Source of the DNA: Boswellia sacra
Lineage: Eukaryota; Streptophyta; Magnoliopsida; Sapindales; Burseraceae
Length of the DNA stretch: 64,000 bases
Assembly: GCA_013180625.2 (NCBI GenBank)
Contig: SNVD02006085.1
Span: 1 to 64,000, forward strand
Direction of reading: 5' to 3'
Within the stretch, counting starts at the first letter, position 1; each line of letters begins with the position of its first letter. This document shows, one piece after another, positions 50,053 through 60,167 of the stretch. Below the pieces are notes generated by a model. It saw nothing but the letters and a program-made list of their open reading frames with translations. It ran no database searches and was not told the origin of the DNA. A program made the position numbers and the translations under genes.

Positions 50053-53000
50053 ATGAGGAAACTCAAGTTACCGTTGAAATCAGATAAAGCAGACAACTTT
50101 GAGAAGGTTTGGTGTATAAGCAAGCTAAGATCGGTTCAAGTTTTGATCTTTCTTGGTGTTTTGTACTTGTTTTTGGTTGGTTTAGAAATCCCATTTGTGT
50201 TCAGAACTGGCTTCAGCTCTATCTCACAAGAGACCGTTGCTCGCCCTTTTAAACTCAACATTGAAGAGGATTTGCAAGTCCCAAAAGCCCCGCCTCGCCC
50301 TTTGAAGGACTGGATTTCTCAGAACTCCAACCCACCAACTCAGTCCAATAACAAGAACAAGATTCTTGCGGGTTTGTTATTTGATGCTGAAAGTTTCGAC
50401 CCGAGTACTGAATCCGGGTCTGCGGAGCTTCACAATACGGCAAGAACTGCTTATCAAGTGGGGAGAAAGTTGTGGGACGATTTGGAATCGGGAAAGCTTC
50501 AAATTGATGCTAAAAAGCCTGAAATCGTATCGGAATCATGTCCACATTCGATTTCTTTGTCTGGGACAAAGTTTTTGAGTAATGGGAATGTCATGTTTTT
50601 GCCATGTGGACTCACTCTGGGATCACATATTACGGTTGTTGGCAAGCCGAGGCGGGCGCACGCCGAAAGTGCCCCCAAGATTGCGCTGGCGAGAAATGGG
50701 GAGGAAGTGATGGTTTCGCAGTTCATGATGGAGTTGCGGGGTTTGAAGACCGTAGAAGGGGAAGACCCGCCAAGGATTTTGCATTTTAATCCGAGGTTGA
50801 AAGGGGACTGGAGTGGAAAGCCGGTGATTGAGATGAATACTTGTTATAGGATGCAGTGGGGGACTGCCTTGCGGTGCAATGGTGGTAAGTCCAGGACTGA
50901 AGATGAGACTGGTGAGTAGCAATTAATTGATCTTTTGTTTTGTTTTGGTTATTATTGTTTGTGAATAGTGATAGGTTTTCTGGTTAGTTTGATAGGTTGT
51001 ACTTGTGAATAGAATGATTGTTAATATTTGGGTAATACATGAGTAGCACTTAGTTGCAATTTCAATGGTGCCTTGTAGTTTTAAAGTAGGATGTAATGTG
51101 CTGGAATTAAACAGCAAACCCAGCTAGCACAGTTAAAGCAGTTTTTGAATTTGCTTGAACGTTGAAGCAGAAACCATAATGCATGCGTACAGATTGGTAA
51201 TAATCTTTTTGTGTAGTTATTTGATGTTATTGGTTCTGTAATTTTACTCAATTTTAGTTTGTAGCAACAAATTGTGTAATTCTTTAGACTGGCTGCAGTT
51301 GACGGTCTTGCAAAGTGTGAGAGCTGGATCCATGATAATGACGATCGCTCAGAACAATCTATGTCAAACTGGTGGGTGAATCGGCTATTAGGCCTGAAGA
51401 AAAAAGTTACGGTTGACTGGCCATTTCCATTTGTGGAGGAAAATCTCTTTGTTCTGACTCTTCGTGCGGGTTTGGAGGGTTATCATATTTATGTTGGTGG
51501 AAATCATGTCACCTCCTTTCCTTATCGTCCTGTGAGTATATCCTGCAATTTAAGAAAATCTAAAGGTCAATTTTGATGGCTCTTAAGATTGTTTGACAAT
51601 GTTGACAGGGATTCACTCTTGAGGATGCCACTGGGCTAACTTTGAATGGAGACATTGATGTCCACTCAATATTTGCTGCTTCCTTGCCCACATCACATCC
51701 AAGTTTTGCTCCTCAAAGACATCTTGAGAGGTCAAGTAGATGGCAGGCTCCACCTCTTCCTGAGAGGCCAGTGGAACTTTTTATTGGCATCCTTTCTGCA
51801 GGCAACCATTTTGCCGAGCGGATGGCTGTAAGGAAGTCTTGGATGCAGCATAACCTTGTAAAATCTTCGAATGTTGTAGCTCGTTTCTTTGTAGCCCTGG
51901 TAACTGAAAACCATCCTAGCATGCGTATCTAAAATGATAATTATTAGCTTGTAAAAATTTTATACTGGAGATCCTTAATTAAATACTTCCTTTTTTTTTT
52001 TTTTTTTGGGTGTGTGAACAGCATGCAAGGAAGGAAGTGAATGTGGAGCTGAAGAAAGAAGCAGAATTTTTTGGTGACATTGTGATCGTTCCTTACATGG
52101 ATAACTATGACCTTGTTGTGTTGAAAACTGTTGCCATTTGTGAATACGGGGTGAGTTGTGAACTAATTTACAATTAGGAAACGATTAAGTGTTGCTTATT
52201 CCCTGATGTGGCCTTTGATTGTTTTATATGTTCGTAGGCTCGCACATTGTCAGCTAAGTATATTATGAAGTGTGATGATGACACATTTGTACGAGTAGAT
52301 GCAGTTATTAATGAGGCAAGGAAAGCACCTGAGGATAGGAGTTTGTACATTGGGAACATCAACTACTACCATAAGCCCCTGCGCCATGGCAAATGGGCAG
52401 TGACATATGAGGTATGGATGGATGGATGTGCTGATTTGCTAACTTTTATCTTGTCAATTAGTTCAGTTCTCTGGTTTCGGTGTTTTCTGTGTGCTACATC
52501 AGTATTTTCAACTCAAAACAAACTCCATATATTACTCATTGGAGTAATTCCAGAACTTTTCTTTTTTGCTTTTTCAGTATGATTTGACTGTGAACCTATT
52601 TAATTGTTTTATAAGCATATTCAGGGGCTTGATTAGGCTTTTGTAAAGAAGAATCTGTTGTACTGTATAAATAAATTATTCTTCAAATTTCTCATCTGAC
52701 TTGTAGTAAGTTTTGTGGCTTTAATTCCAGTCTCAAACTATTTTCCCTTTGCAATCCAAACTTATATTGATGTTTTATGCTACTTTGTTCTTTTGATATG
52801 TAAAAGCAGTTTGCAAATTGATATTTTCTTACCATTTCATCCTCGTTTCCTGGTGGTTTCAGGAATGGCGAGAGGAAGATTATCCACCCTATGCAAATGG
52901 ACCAGGCTATATATTGTCGTCTGACATAGCTCAGTCGATTGTGTCTGATTTTGAAAGCCATAAACTCAGGGTAAGTAATCATTTCTTTCTCTCACTGATG

Positions 53001-53335
53001 GTTGACAGACAGGTGGATCATATATGTGTGTGTGTGTCCCGTCGGGGCATCTGCCTTCTCTGGTTGTGTAAAATTGATGGTTGCATGATTTGGTACACAT
53101 AAAATAAAGTTTTAATTCTATGCAGCTGTTCAAGATGGAAGACGTGAGTATGGGAATGTGGGTGGAGCAGTTCAACAGCTCAAAACCTGTAGACTATATA
53201 CACAGCTTGAAATTTTGCCAGTTTGGGTGCATAGAAGGCTACTACACAGCTCATTACCAGTCTCCAAGGCAGATGATATGCCTGTGGAACAAATTGCAAA
53301 AGCAGGGAAAGCCTCTGTGTTGCAACATGAGATGA
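50053..53335 (+). CDS. GALT6: hydroxyproline O-galactosyltransferase, GALT6-like (GT31)
   Basis: Seven exons (50053-50911, 51299-51531, 51609-51899, 52022-52150, 52238-52411, 52863-52970, 53126-53335) join to 667 residues, close to remembered Arabidopsis GALT6 (681). It is a Golgi type II membrane enzyme adding the first galactose to hydroxyproline of arabinogalactan proteins. Seen: short cytosolic N-terminus, one membrane segment (about 28-47), a stem, a galectin-type domain from about 190 to 400 ('[17 protein letters not shown]', '[14 protein letters not shown]', '[13 protein letters not shown]', '[20 protein letters not shown]'), then the GT31 domain with '[20 protein letters not shown]', the metal-binding DDD in 'KCDDDTF' (about 516-521) and '[16 protein letters not shown]'. 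The C-terminus ends 'CCNMR' as in GALT6. No defect is seen. Confidence 0.96.
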
Positions 53336-54067
53336 GTTTGTTACTTGATGACCCTCTCGAGCGTGAAGAGCATTGGAAATTTTGCAGTCATAAAACTATT
53401 TATTGTATATCCTGTGATCAGTTGTATTTAGGCGCTCCAAAAATGTTTTATCTTTCAAATTCTTTCATTATTTCCCCTTTTGTCCTCTGGGTTGAGGTTA
53501 ACATATCCATACACATTCTGTAATTCACAGCAAAAATGATGATATTGATAGCAGTGGAAGGAAATTGGATATTGAGAGCATTAGAAGGTAACTGGATGTC
53601 ATTTTATAGATCTAAAACTACGCGTGTTGACTCTACATTCTTTAAAATTGTTATACGTGATACTCCAAGCCAACTCTGTGAATTTAAAGCGTGCACTTTG
53701 CGATTAGGCGAAGATAATCCTAACCGTAAGGAGATGCAAAGTGTGAACTAAATGTACCGACGAACACCCTTGACATTCACGAGCTGCTATATGAGGACTT
53801 CATAAATGCCAAGAATATTGAGTCTCAAAAACTAAAATATGTACTCTTAAAACGTCGGACTCAATTAAAATAACAATGACATAAATGATATTCAAAAGCA
53901 TAAAATTAATCAACCTAAATCTAGTAAATCAACTGGACTCGAGAACTTAAATGATTTTCAAAAGCATACAAATAATCAACCTAAATCTAGATAAAGCATA
54001 TAACATAATCAACCAGACACACTCCTGACTCACTCAGGTTCTTCTAACTCTATTTTTTAAACACATT
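53336..54067. other. intergenic; GALT6-like 3' UTR and start of duplicated segment
   Basis: Short plus-strand frames at 53536-53751 and 53158-53523 have no domain. From 53913 the sequence is part of the segmental duplication. Two nearly identical phrases ('aatcaacctaaatctag') 53 bp apart show a small internal repeat. Confidence 0.5.
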
Positions 54068-55945
54068 CTAAACTTGCTCGGCTTCTTCTACATCTTCTGG
54101 GCTTGGGTCTGTAATTAAATTTTCGTTGTACTTTTCAAAAGCATAATTATTGAGACTCGCAAGCATGTCATCCGATGATTCTAACACCACCAGAATTTTA
54201 CCATTCCATCCCGTCTCTCGCTTGAAAGAGAAAGCAACGTTTACTCCCTTTTGGTCACCAACTTGAATCATGGGTAACTGTTTTTTAGCTTCCTCAAATT
54301 TGTTTTCACTCTTCACCCATTCACTGACAGTTTTCTGATGCTTTACTTCACATTCAATCCGCTCCCTAATGGCCTCACTTAGCTTTGTGTATGCCTGATC
54401 TACTTTCAGATCTTGCTCATTACATTTTTCCTGACATGCATCGATGGTTTTTTTGTCAGCAATGTATTTCTTAGAAACTTTAATGGGCTTAGGTTGCATT
54501 TTTTTAGGCTATTGGGGTAATTGAGATTGTGGCTAGGGATGATAGGACTGCATTGCTCATTATATGAACAAACAGCCTTTTAAAATTTTCGTTGCCTAAC
54601 CTATCTAATTGAATCATCTCTCTTGTGCCTTCCACCTTCCTCTGTTCAAAAGTCTAATTGAAACATCTCTGTTTTGCTTCTCAGTTCTCACCCTCCTACG
54701 TTGTCAACTTTGACTACTTAAGGTAGCCACCTGGCAGCTGGCGGGACATGTTCACATCAGTAGTAATGATATAATTACAGTACTAATAAACATTTACGTA
54801 ATTTTTTAATGCTTTTATCATATCAATGCTTTACAAATGGGTAATGTACTGTTAATGCTTACTGTATACCTGACTGGCTATTGTCTTTGATTTATTCTCC
54901 ATGTTGTTTTCACATGCGTAGATAATGACGACGTAAGTGAAAATTTTATTTTACATGACACTACTAATTCATCTTTATCTTGTTGAGATATATATGCTCA
55001 TGGCTCTGCATTTGAACCATCTATTTTATCAGATTTATATTTAGCTATCAGTTCTCAATTTGTTTTCTTGATGATAGCTATAACTTAGAAGTAAATTCCA
55101 AAAGCGTCTAAAATCTCAAGTGAAGACTTTCATAGTCGACTGACTCTAATATGTTTTAACTTGGCTTATCTTTTTCCTTTTTTAGTATGGCTTTTTTTTT
55201 CCTAATTTTTGATGTTAGGTTTTCTTTTTTTTTTTTTTTTGAATTTGTTGAACTTCATTGCTATATTGAGCTGCTCTTCTAAATTTGAATGGTCTGAATT
55301 GACTTATAGTGGATTTCTAATGAAATTTGATATGATTATGTTTTTTTTTTTGTTTTTGTAATTTTTTTTTGGTTCAAGTAGAAGAAAAGAAATAATAATA
55401 TGAATCAATTTTTTGCTGGTTTTGAGTAAAATATATCAATTCTTTATAACATAGCAGTACCTTAATTTCTTAGTTTACATTAATATTATAAATTTATAGA
55501 TAAAATATCTTGTTCATTGGTAAGAGAAGAAAAAAAGCAAAAATTTCGTGGAATTGTGCAGTTGCTGCTCTTTTTTGGGTTATATGGAAAGAAAAGGAAC
55601 AAGAGAATTTTCAAGGAAGATATAAAAGATAACTATGTACAGATATGTTATCAAACATTTTTTTTTTTTTTTTTGCCCTCTCTAGCATCAATCTCAAAAG
55701 AATTCTAAGACTTCTCATTCTTCTTTATTCATTATAATAGTGATTTTTTTGTTGGTTAAGGGAGAGGGTTCTTCCATTGTATAGTTTCTCATGGACATTA
55801 TCCAACTACTACTTAAAGGACCAACAAGAACAACTTGTGGAGCAATTGTGAAGCGAGTTGACGGCAGAAGTAGAAATTTTTGTGGGAAATGCATTTTTAA
55901 TATGGTGATAATATCATCAAGCCCAAACGTCTTTACAACTTCTCG
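53913..55945. repeat. segmental duplication, copy A
   Basis: It matches 60168-62690 through most of its length in the same orientation, including the small minus-strand gene, its upstream region ('cttccaccttcctctgtt', 'ctatgttgtcaact'-like) and a long T-rich tract. It ends at 'acttctcggca'. Copy B carries about 300 extra bases near 62267-62563. Confidence 0.85.
54068..54499 (-). CDS. small protein of unknown function, intact member of a local family
   Basis: This 143-residue frame begins 'MQPKPIKVSKKYIADKKTID'. Residues ~15-75 are a charged helix likely to form a coiled coil ('CQEKCNEQDLKVDQAYTKLS', 'ERIECEVKHQKTVSEWVK'). Residues ~77-120 contain 'PMIQVGDQKGVNVAFSFKRE' then 'TGWNGKILVVLESS'. 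The C-terminus is acidic ('DPSPEDVEEAEQV'). I recognise no family. Two broken relatives lie at 59436-59772 and 60288-60680, and the phrase 'ETGW.GKI' plus a following 'NYA..KYNE'-like segment is the best conserved part. Conservation of the protein between diverged copies suggests that it was once under selection. It may have introns or be intronless; the single frame is complete. Confidence 0.55.
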   Translation of the reverse strand: MQPKPIKVSKKYIADKKTIDACQEKCNEQDLKVDQAYTKLSEAIRERIECEVKHQKTVSEWVKSENKFEEAKKQLPMIQVGDQKGVNVAFSFKRETGWNGKILVVLESSDDMLASLNNYAFEKYNENLITDPSPEDVEEAEQV

Positions 55946-56999
55946 GCAAACCATACTATAGAAAATGTAAATTAGTTAGGTTCCGTTAATAATCCAACAT
56001 TTAAAAAAAAAAAAAAAGAAGAGAGAGAGAAATATTATTATAAGTAATGAAGTTCAAACCAAAGGCAAGCATACTGTAAATAAAATTAGAAATAACGAAG
56101 CATAAACCATAAAGAAGGATATTGAGTACCAAAAGGTTTTACCTAATGAAAGAACCACAGACAAATTGAGAGGTACATATTGTATTTGGTAGCTCTGGAC
56201 TCGAGTTATTTTAGAACGCCGGCCCCATCTATGTTTATATTAACGGCCTAAACCTTTGGAGAAATATTTTTATTTGTTTTATTATGTTTATTTATTTATT
56301 GTTGGGTTATTCCACGTAGCCTGGTTCATGACTTTATTTATTTTTATTACTTTAAAAACTGTTGCACGTGGGTTAGAGATAATGCTTGTTAATGATATGG
56401 GAAGTTAAGTAGTCATAAAATTGATTAGAGATTGACTTTGACTTGTATTAGGATTACTAATTTTATTTATATTAATTAGTTAATTAATATATAGAATAAT
56501 GTCAATAAATATCTTTGACTTTTAACTTAATTCGTTGGAGAACGTTAATTAATTTTTCATCAATGGTACCCATAAAGTTATCTATTTTTCATAAATCTCA
56601 TATTTGAAAATGATGATTTTTAAAGATTAAAATGATAATTTTTATATAAGTTCAGGGCGTGATTGATTAAAAATACATAATTATTTTTTAATTAAAATTA
56701 AAATTAAATTTGAAGATATTTATTGATATTGTTACATTAATATTTAGTAATTATCACCTTATTCAATATTAAAAGGGTAAAATAAAAATAAGATATTCGT
56801 TAGTTAAGCTCCTTTTGTTTTGAGCCTTTCTAAGGTTTGGAGGAGTCATTTCGAGCCACGCATTTGCTGTGGCCCATCTACTTATATTTCCGTAGTTTCC
56901 CAGGTTCAGGTTCAGGTGTATATATAAATGTGTGTGTGTTCTCTGTTGTATGACATATAAAGATCCTTGCTTTTCAGAATTCAGAGTGAGTGACGGTGA
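55946..56999. other. AT-rich intergenic with a NAC-like 3' UTR fragment; F-box gene promoter
   Basis: A fragment (56115-56271) is listed separately. 56270-56760 is very AT-rich without a gene. A TATA-like 'gtatatataaatg' near 56918 is suitably placed before the F-box gene at 57000. Confidence 0.5.
56115..56271 (+). repeat. 157-bp inverted copy of 63835-63991
   Basis: It is the reverse complement of 63835-63991 with equal length and about seven mismatches by eye (~95%). At 63.8 kb the sequence is the end of a NAC-like terminal exon plus its 3' UTR; a diverged relative lies at 5245-5350. Here no exon accompanies it, and the other side runs into AT-rich sequence. Confidence 0.85.
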
Positions 57000-58707
57000 A
57001 TGGAGAAGAGTAGGGGGCACTCCTCACTTGCCAAAGAGAAGGTATTGATGTTGTACTTATTGTGTTGATTTAATTTGTTATTATTTGGGGTCTGAGAATG
57101 AGATGGAATAGGAATGGTTTTCTAATTAATTAATTTGCAGGCGTTGTTGAATAGTGATGGCATTAGCAAACTCCCAGACGATATTCTTGTGGATATTATC
57201 GGTCGGTTAGGTTTCAGGGAAGCTGCAAGGACTAGTATGGTTTGCTCTAGATGGAAATATTTCTGGACTTTTACCACTGTTCTTAACTTTGATCCTCCAC
57301 GCAAGCTGTGGCACCTCCCTGGAAGTTTCTCTAATTATAAACGCAGTGATCTAGATGAACGAAGATCCAAGTACATTAGTTGGGTGAACAAAGTTTTGCA
57401 ACTCCATAGAATTGGCGGCTCAGGTTTAAGTGAGTTTATAATAAGTTTTGACTTGCATGATTCTCATCAAACTATCGTTACTGATTGGATTTACCAAGCT
57501 ATAGCTAAAAAAGTCGAAAAGCTTTCGTTGGATTTGAGCCCATGTTTGGGAGGAGGGGAAAAGCTATATACACTCCCACAACCAAAAGAGTGGTATAACA
57601 TCGTCAAAGCTCCCCCTTGTTTATCTGGTATCAGATCTCTAACATCTCTATCTTTAGTTTGTGTGGATATTACCAGGGAGACTCTCGAGTTTTTTATATA
57701 TAATTGTCCACTTCTTGAGAGGTTGCAAGTACAAAAAACAAGACTCTTATCAGGAGCCTTGAAGCTGGTTGGTCCATCAATTCAATTGAAGTACCTAGAC
57801 ATTTACTGTTGCTTCTCAATTACTGAAATTGAAATTTCTGCAGCGCCAAGCCTTTTGTCATTTAAATTTCATGGATCACAGATCAACTTAAATATTGAGA
57901 ATGTTCCCCTGCTTGTTGATGTATGTATTGGTGGGTCATATTATGTTCGACTTAAGAATCTTATTGCTCCCGTTAGAACCTATTTCACTCAGTTGGAAAC
58001 TCTTGAGTTGCGGTTAGACTTGAGTCAGGTTGGTGTTCTGTTCTGAGTTTAATTTATTTATATATATTTGCTTAGCTTATAATTGTATGTCTCATATTAT
58101 TAACTGAATACACTTTTGTGGTCTTTTCAGGAGAATATTCCATCCATATGTGAATTTGAATTACCTAAACTAAAGCACTTAATCTTTGGTGTCGTCGGAT
58201 CTGATTCTGAAAGCCTCATTCAATTGACAGGCATCATTAAGGTGTGCCCTTTCTTGTACAAATTTACATTGAAGGTAAACATATATATTTATAGAATTAT
58301 TCACAAATATTATTTAGCCTTGTTGATTTTCCAAACATTTGTATGGTATGTACTCATATTTTTTTTTCTTCGGTAACTGAATTTTCTGTGTTTATATATT
58401 TGTACAGAGTATACATATTGGTGAAAGGCGAAGAAGAAAATTACATGAGTTTCCTAGATGCTTTCATCAACATCTGAAGGTGCTAGAATTGATTGGTTTT
58501 GTTAGGAGTCTAGTTGAACTTGAATTTGCATTCTACATCCTTAAAAATGCCATCACCCTTGAGAAAATTATCGTTAACCCTACAAGTATATTCTGTCTGG
58601 GAACAAACTTGGAGTTTGAGGAGACCGAGAAAAAACAAGCGGGGAGAGAGAGAGCCAAACAACTGAAGGAAAGAGTTCCTCGAGGGGTTGAATTTATATT
58701 ACTCTAA
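57000..58707 (+). CDS. F-box/LRR (FBD-like) protein
   Basis: Four exons (57000-57041, 57141-58028, 58131-58274, 58408-58707) join in phase 0 to 457 residues. The F-box is at about 20-60: 'ISKLPDDILVDIIGRLGFRE', then 'ARTSMVCSRWKYFWTF'. The middle shows leucine-rich segments ('SLTSLSLVCVDITRETLEFF', 'CPLLERLQVQ', 'QLKYLDIYCC', 'LKHLIFGV'). The C-terminal region ('HQHLKVLELIGFVRSLVELE', 'LEKIIVNP') resembles the FBD segment and ends with a Lys/Arg-rich tail. Members bind SKP1 in SCF ubiquitin ligases and select targets by the LRRs; the target is unknown. The first exon has only 14 codons; translation could instead start in exon 2. This is a fast-evolving family, and its position between two duplicated segments fits that. 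Confidence 0.88.
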
Positions 58708-59435
58708 CTTTCTTTGTTTGCTTTTTTTTTTTATTTAATTTTATCTTCTAGCTCCATGGTATATTCTGAACTTTAATAATTTAAGTTAATTGTAGCCCCT
58801 TTTATTCAGTGAAGTTGGAGACTAGAATAAACGCACCAATTTTCCTCGTGCTATAAGCATCATGTGTAACATTAATAACGGTGACATAGGCATGAGTTCC
58901 AAGCGGTATTGTGCCTATATCAGTCTACTGTATTTGTAAAATAATTTAAAGACGAGTCATGAGTAATTTACACCAAAATCTTATTCAATTCAATTTATTC
59001 AGTTTCTTTAATTTTGCATTTATTTACTTCAATTCAATGTAATGGATTTAGTCAGTTTAATTTAATCAATCTATAATTAAATTAATTATTTTTTCAATAA
59101 TTCCATTACATTAACTTTAATTCAAAGCACTAAAACAACTTAATCCTTTCTTAGACTCAATCTCTGGACTCAATCTGGACTTGGCTCAAAGCCTTTCTTA
59201 GACTCAATCTGGACTTGGCTCAATCTGGACTCAATCTGGACTTGGCTCAAAGCCTTTCTTAGACTCAATCTGGACTCAATCTGGACTTGGCTCAAAGCCT
59301 TATTGATTGAAAGGATCCAAAGCATCCAAAGCCTTATTGAAAGGACCCACTAGACTCAGTTTAGACAACCCATTAGACCCAGTTTAAACAACTCAATCTA
59401 GACACCCATTAGAGACTCAGTTTAGACATATTTGT
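58708..59435. other. intergenic with minisatellite
   Basis: It contains the F-box gene 3' UTR, AT-rich sequence with repeated 'aattcaatt' phrases (58980-59120), and the 'ctcaatctggactt' minisatellite. Confidence 0.5.
59141..59321 (+). repeat. minisatellite of 'actcaatctggacttggctcaaagccttt' type
   Basis: Several copies of 'gactcaatctggact' and 'tggctcaaagcctttctta' alternate in units of unequal length. It is followed by looser repeats of 'ttagactcagtttagacaac' type to about 59430. Confidence 0.8.
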
Positions 59436-59772
59436 CTAAACCCTATTAGCTTCGTCCTGGACGTCCTGGTCTTCTGCTCCATCAAGACTCATAATATGTT
59501 CATTATAATGCATATCGGCATAATTATCAAGAGCCCTACGTGCGTCCTCAGACAGAGATAAGCTGGCCCTTATCTTTCCATCCCATCCAGTCTCTGCCTT
59601 GTAGTTGAATGCCAACCTAATCTCCTCTTCATCACTCACTTGTATGAGTGGCAACCGAAAAAGGTCAGTTTTTGCTTTTGAGGCCTTTGTCGTTGCATTT
59701 CTTTTCAGAGTTTTCAGCCGCTTTAAGAGCAGTTTGGTATCTCTCAAACAACCTGATGGACCTAGGCTGCAT
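59436..59772 (-). pseudogene. diverged, frame-broken relative of the 54068-54499 gene
   Basis: An ATG at 59772 reads 'MQPRSIRLFERYQTALKAAE' and 'KKCNDKGLK', parallel to the N-terminus of the intact copy, then stops. In another frame the C-terminal half continues with 'LPLIQVSDEEEIRLAFNYK', 'AETGWDGKI', 'DNYADMHYNEH' and an acidic tail to 59436. The middle coiled-coil part is missing. It differs more than the other copy, so it is an older relative. If an intron joined the two halves it could still be a gene, but I see no clear splice pair. Confidence 0.55.
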
Positions 59773-60167
59773 TTTTTTTCTCTTCTGTGTTGATGTAATT
59801 TAACTAATCTTATTCTTTTCTCTCTCCTGTGTTGTTGGAATTACCTTGACCTTATATAGAAGAGAAGAGAGATTGTAGAATGCGTAGGTAGTTGTAGAAC
59901 AAAGCATGTCTGCGCAGGCAGTTGGACAACGGAGCATGTCTCTCCATGCCTACTCTGTGCATGGGTAGTTGAGCCATTCAAGCCATGTCGCATGAGCTGT
60001 GTGCAATTGTTGTGTGCTTAAAGAATCTCAAAAAAAAAAAAATGGAAATCCTTATTAAATCCTTACATATTCTCAAAAAAATCTAAATTAAAACACAAAT
60101 AAGCCCTTAATTATTTTTTTTTTTTGAGAACTGTGTTTTAATCAGGAACATGTGTTTTAATTTAATT

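Noticed and set aside
53158..53523. 121-codon plus frame overlapping the last GALT6-like exon
   Set aside because: It is an out-of-frame shadow of the GALT6 terminal exon.
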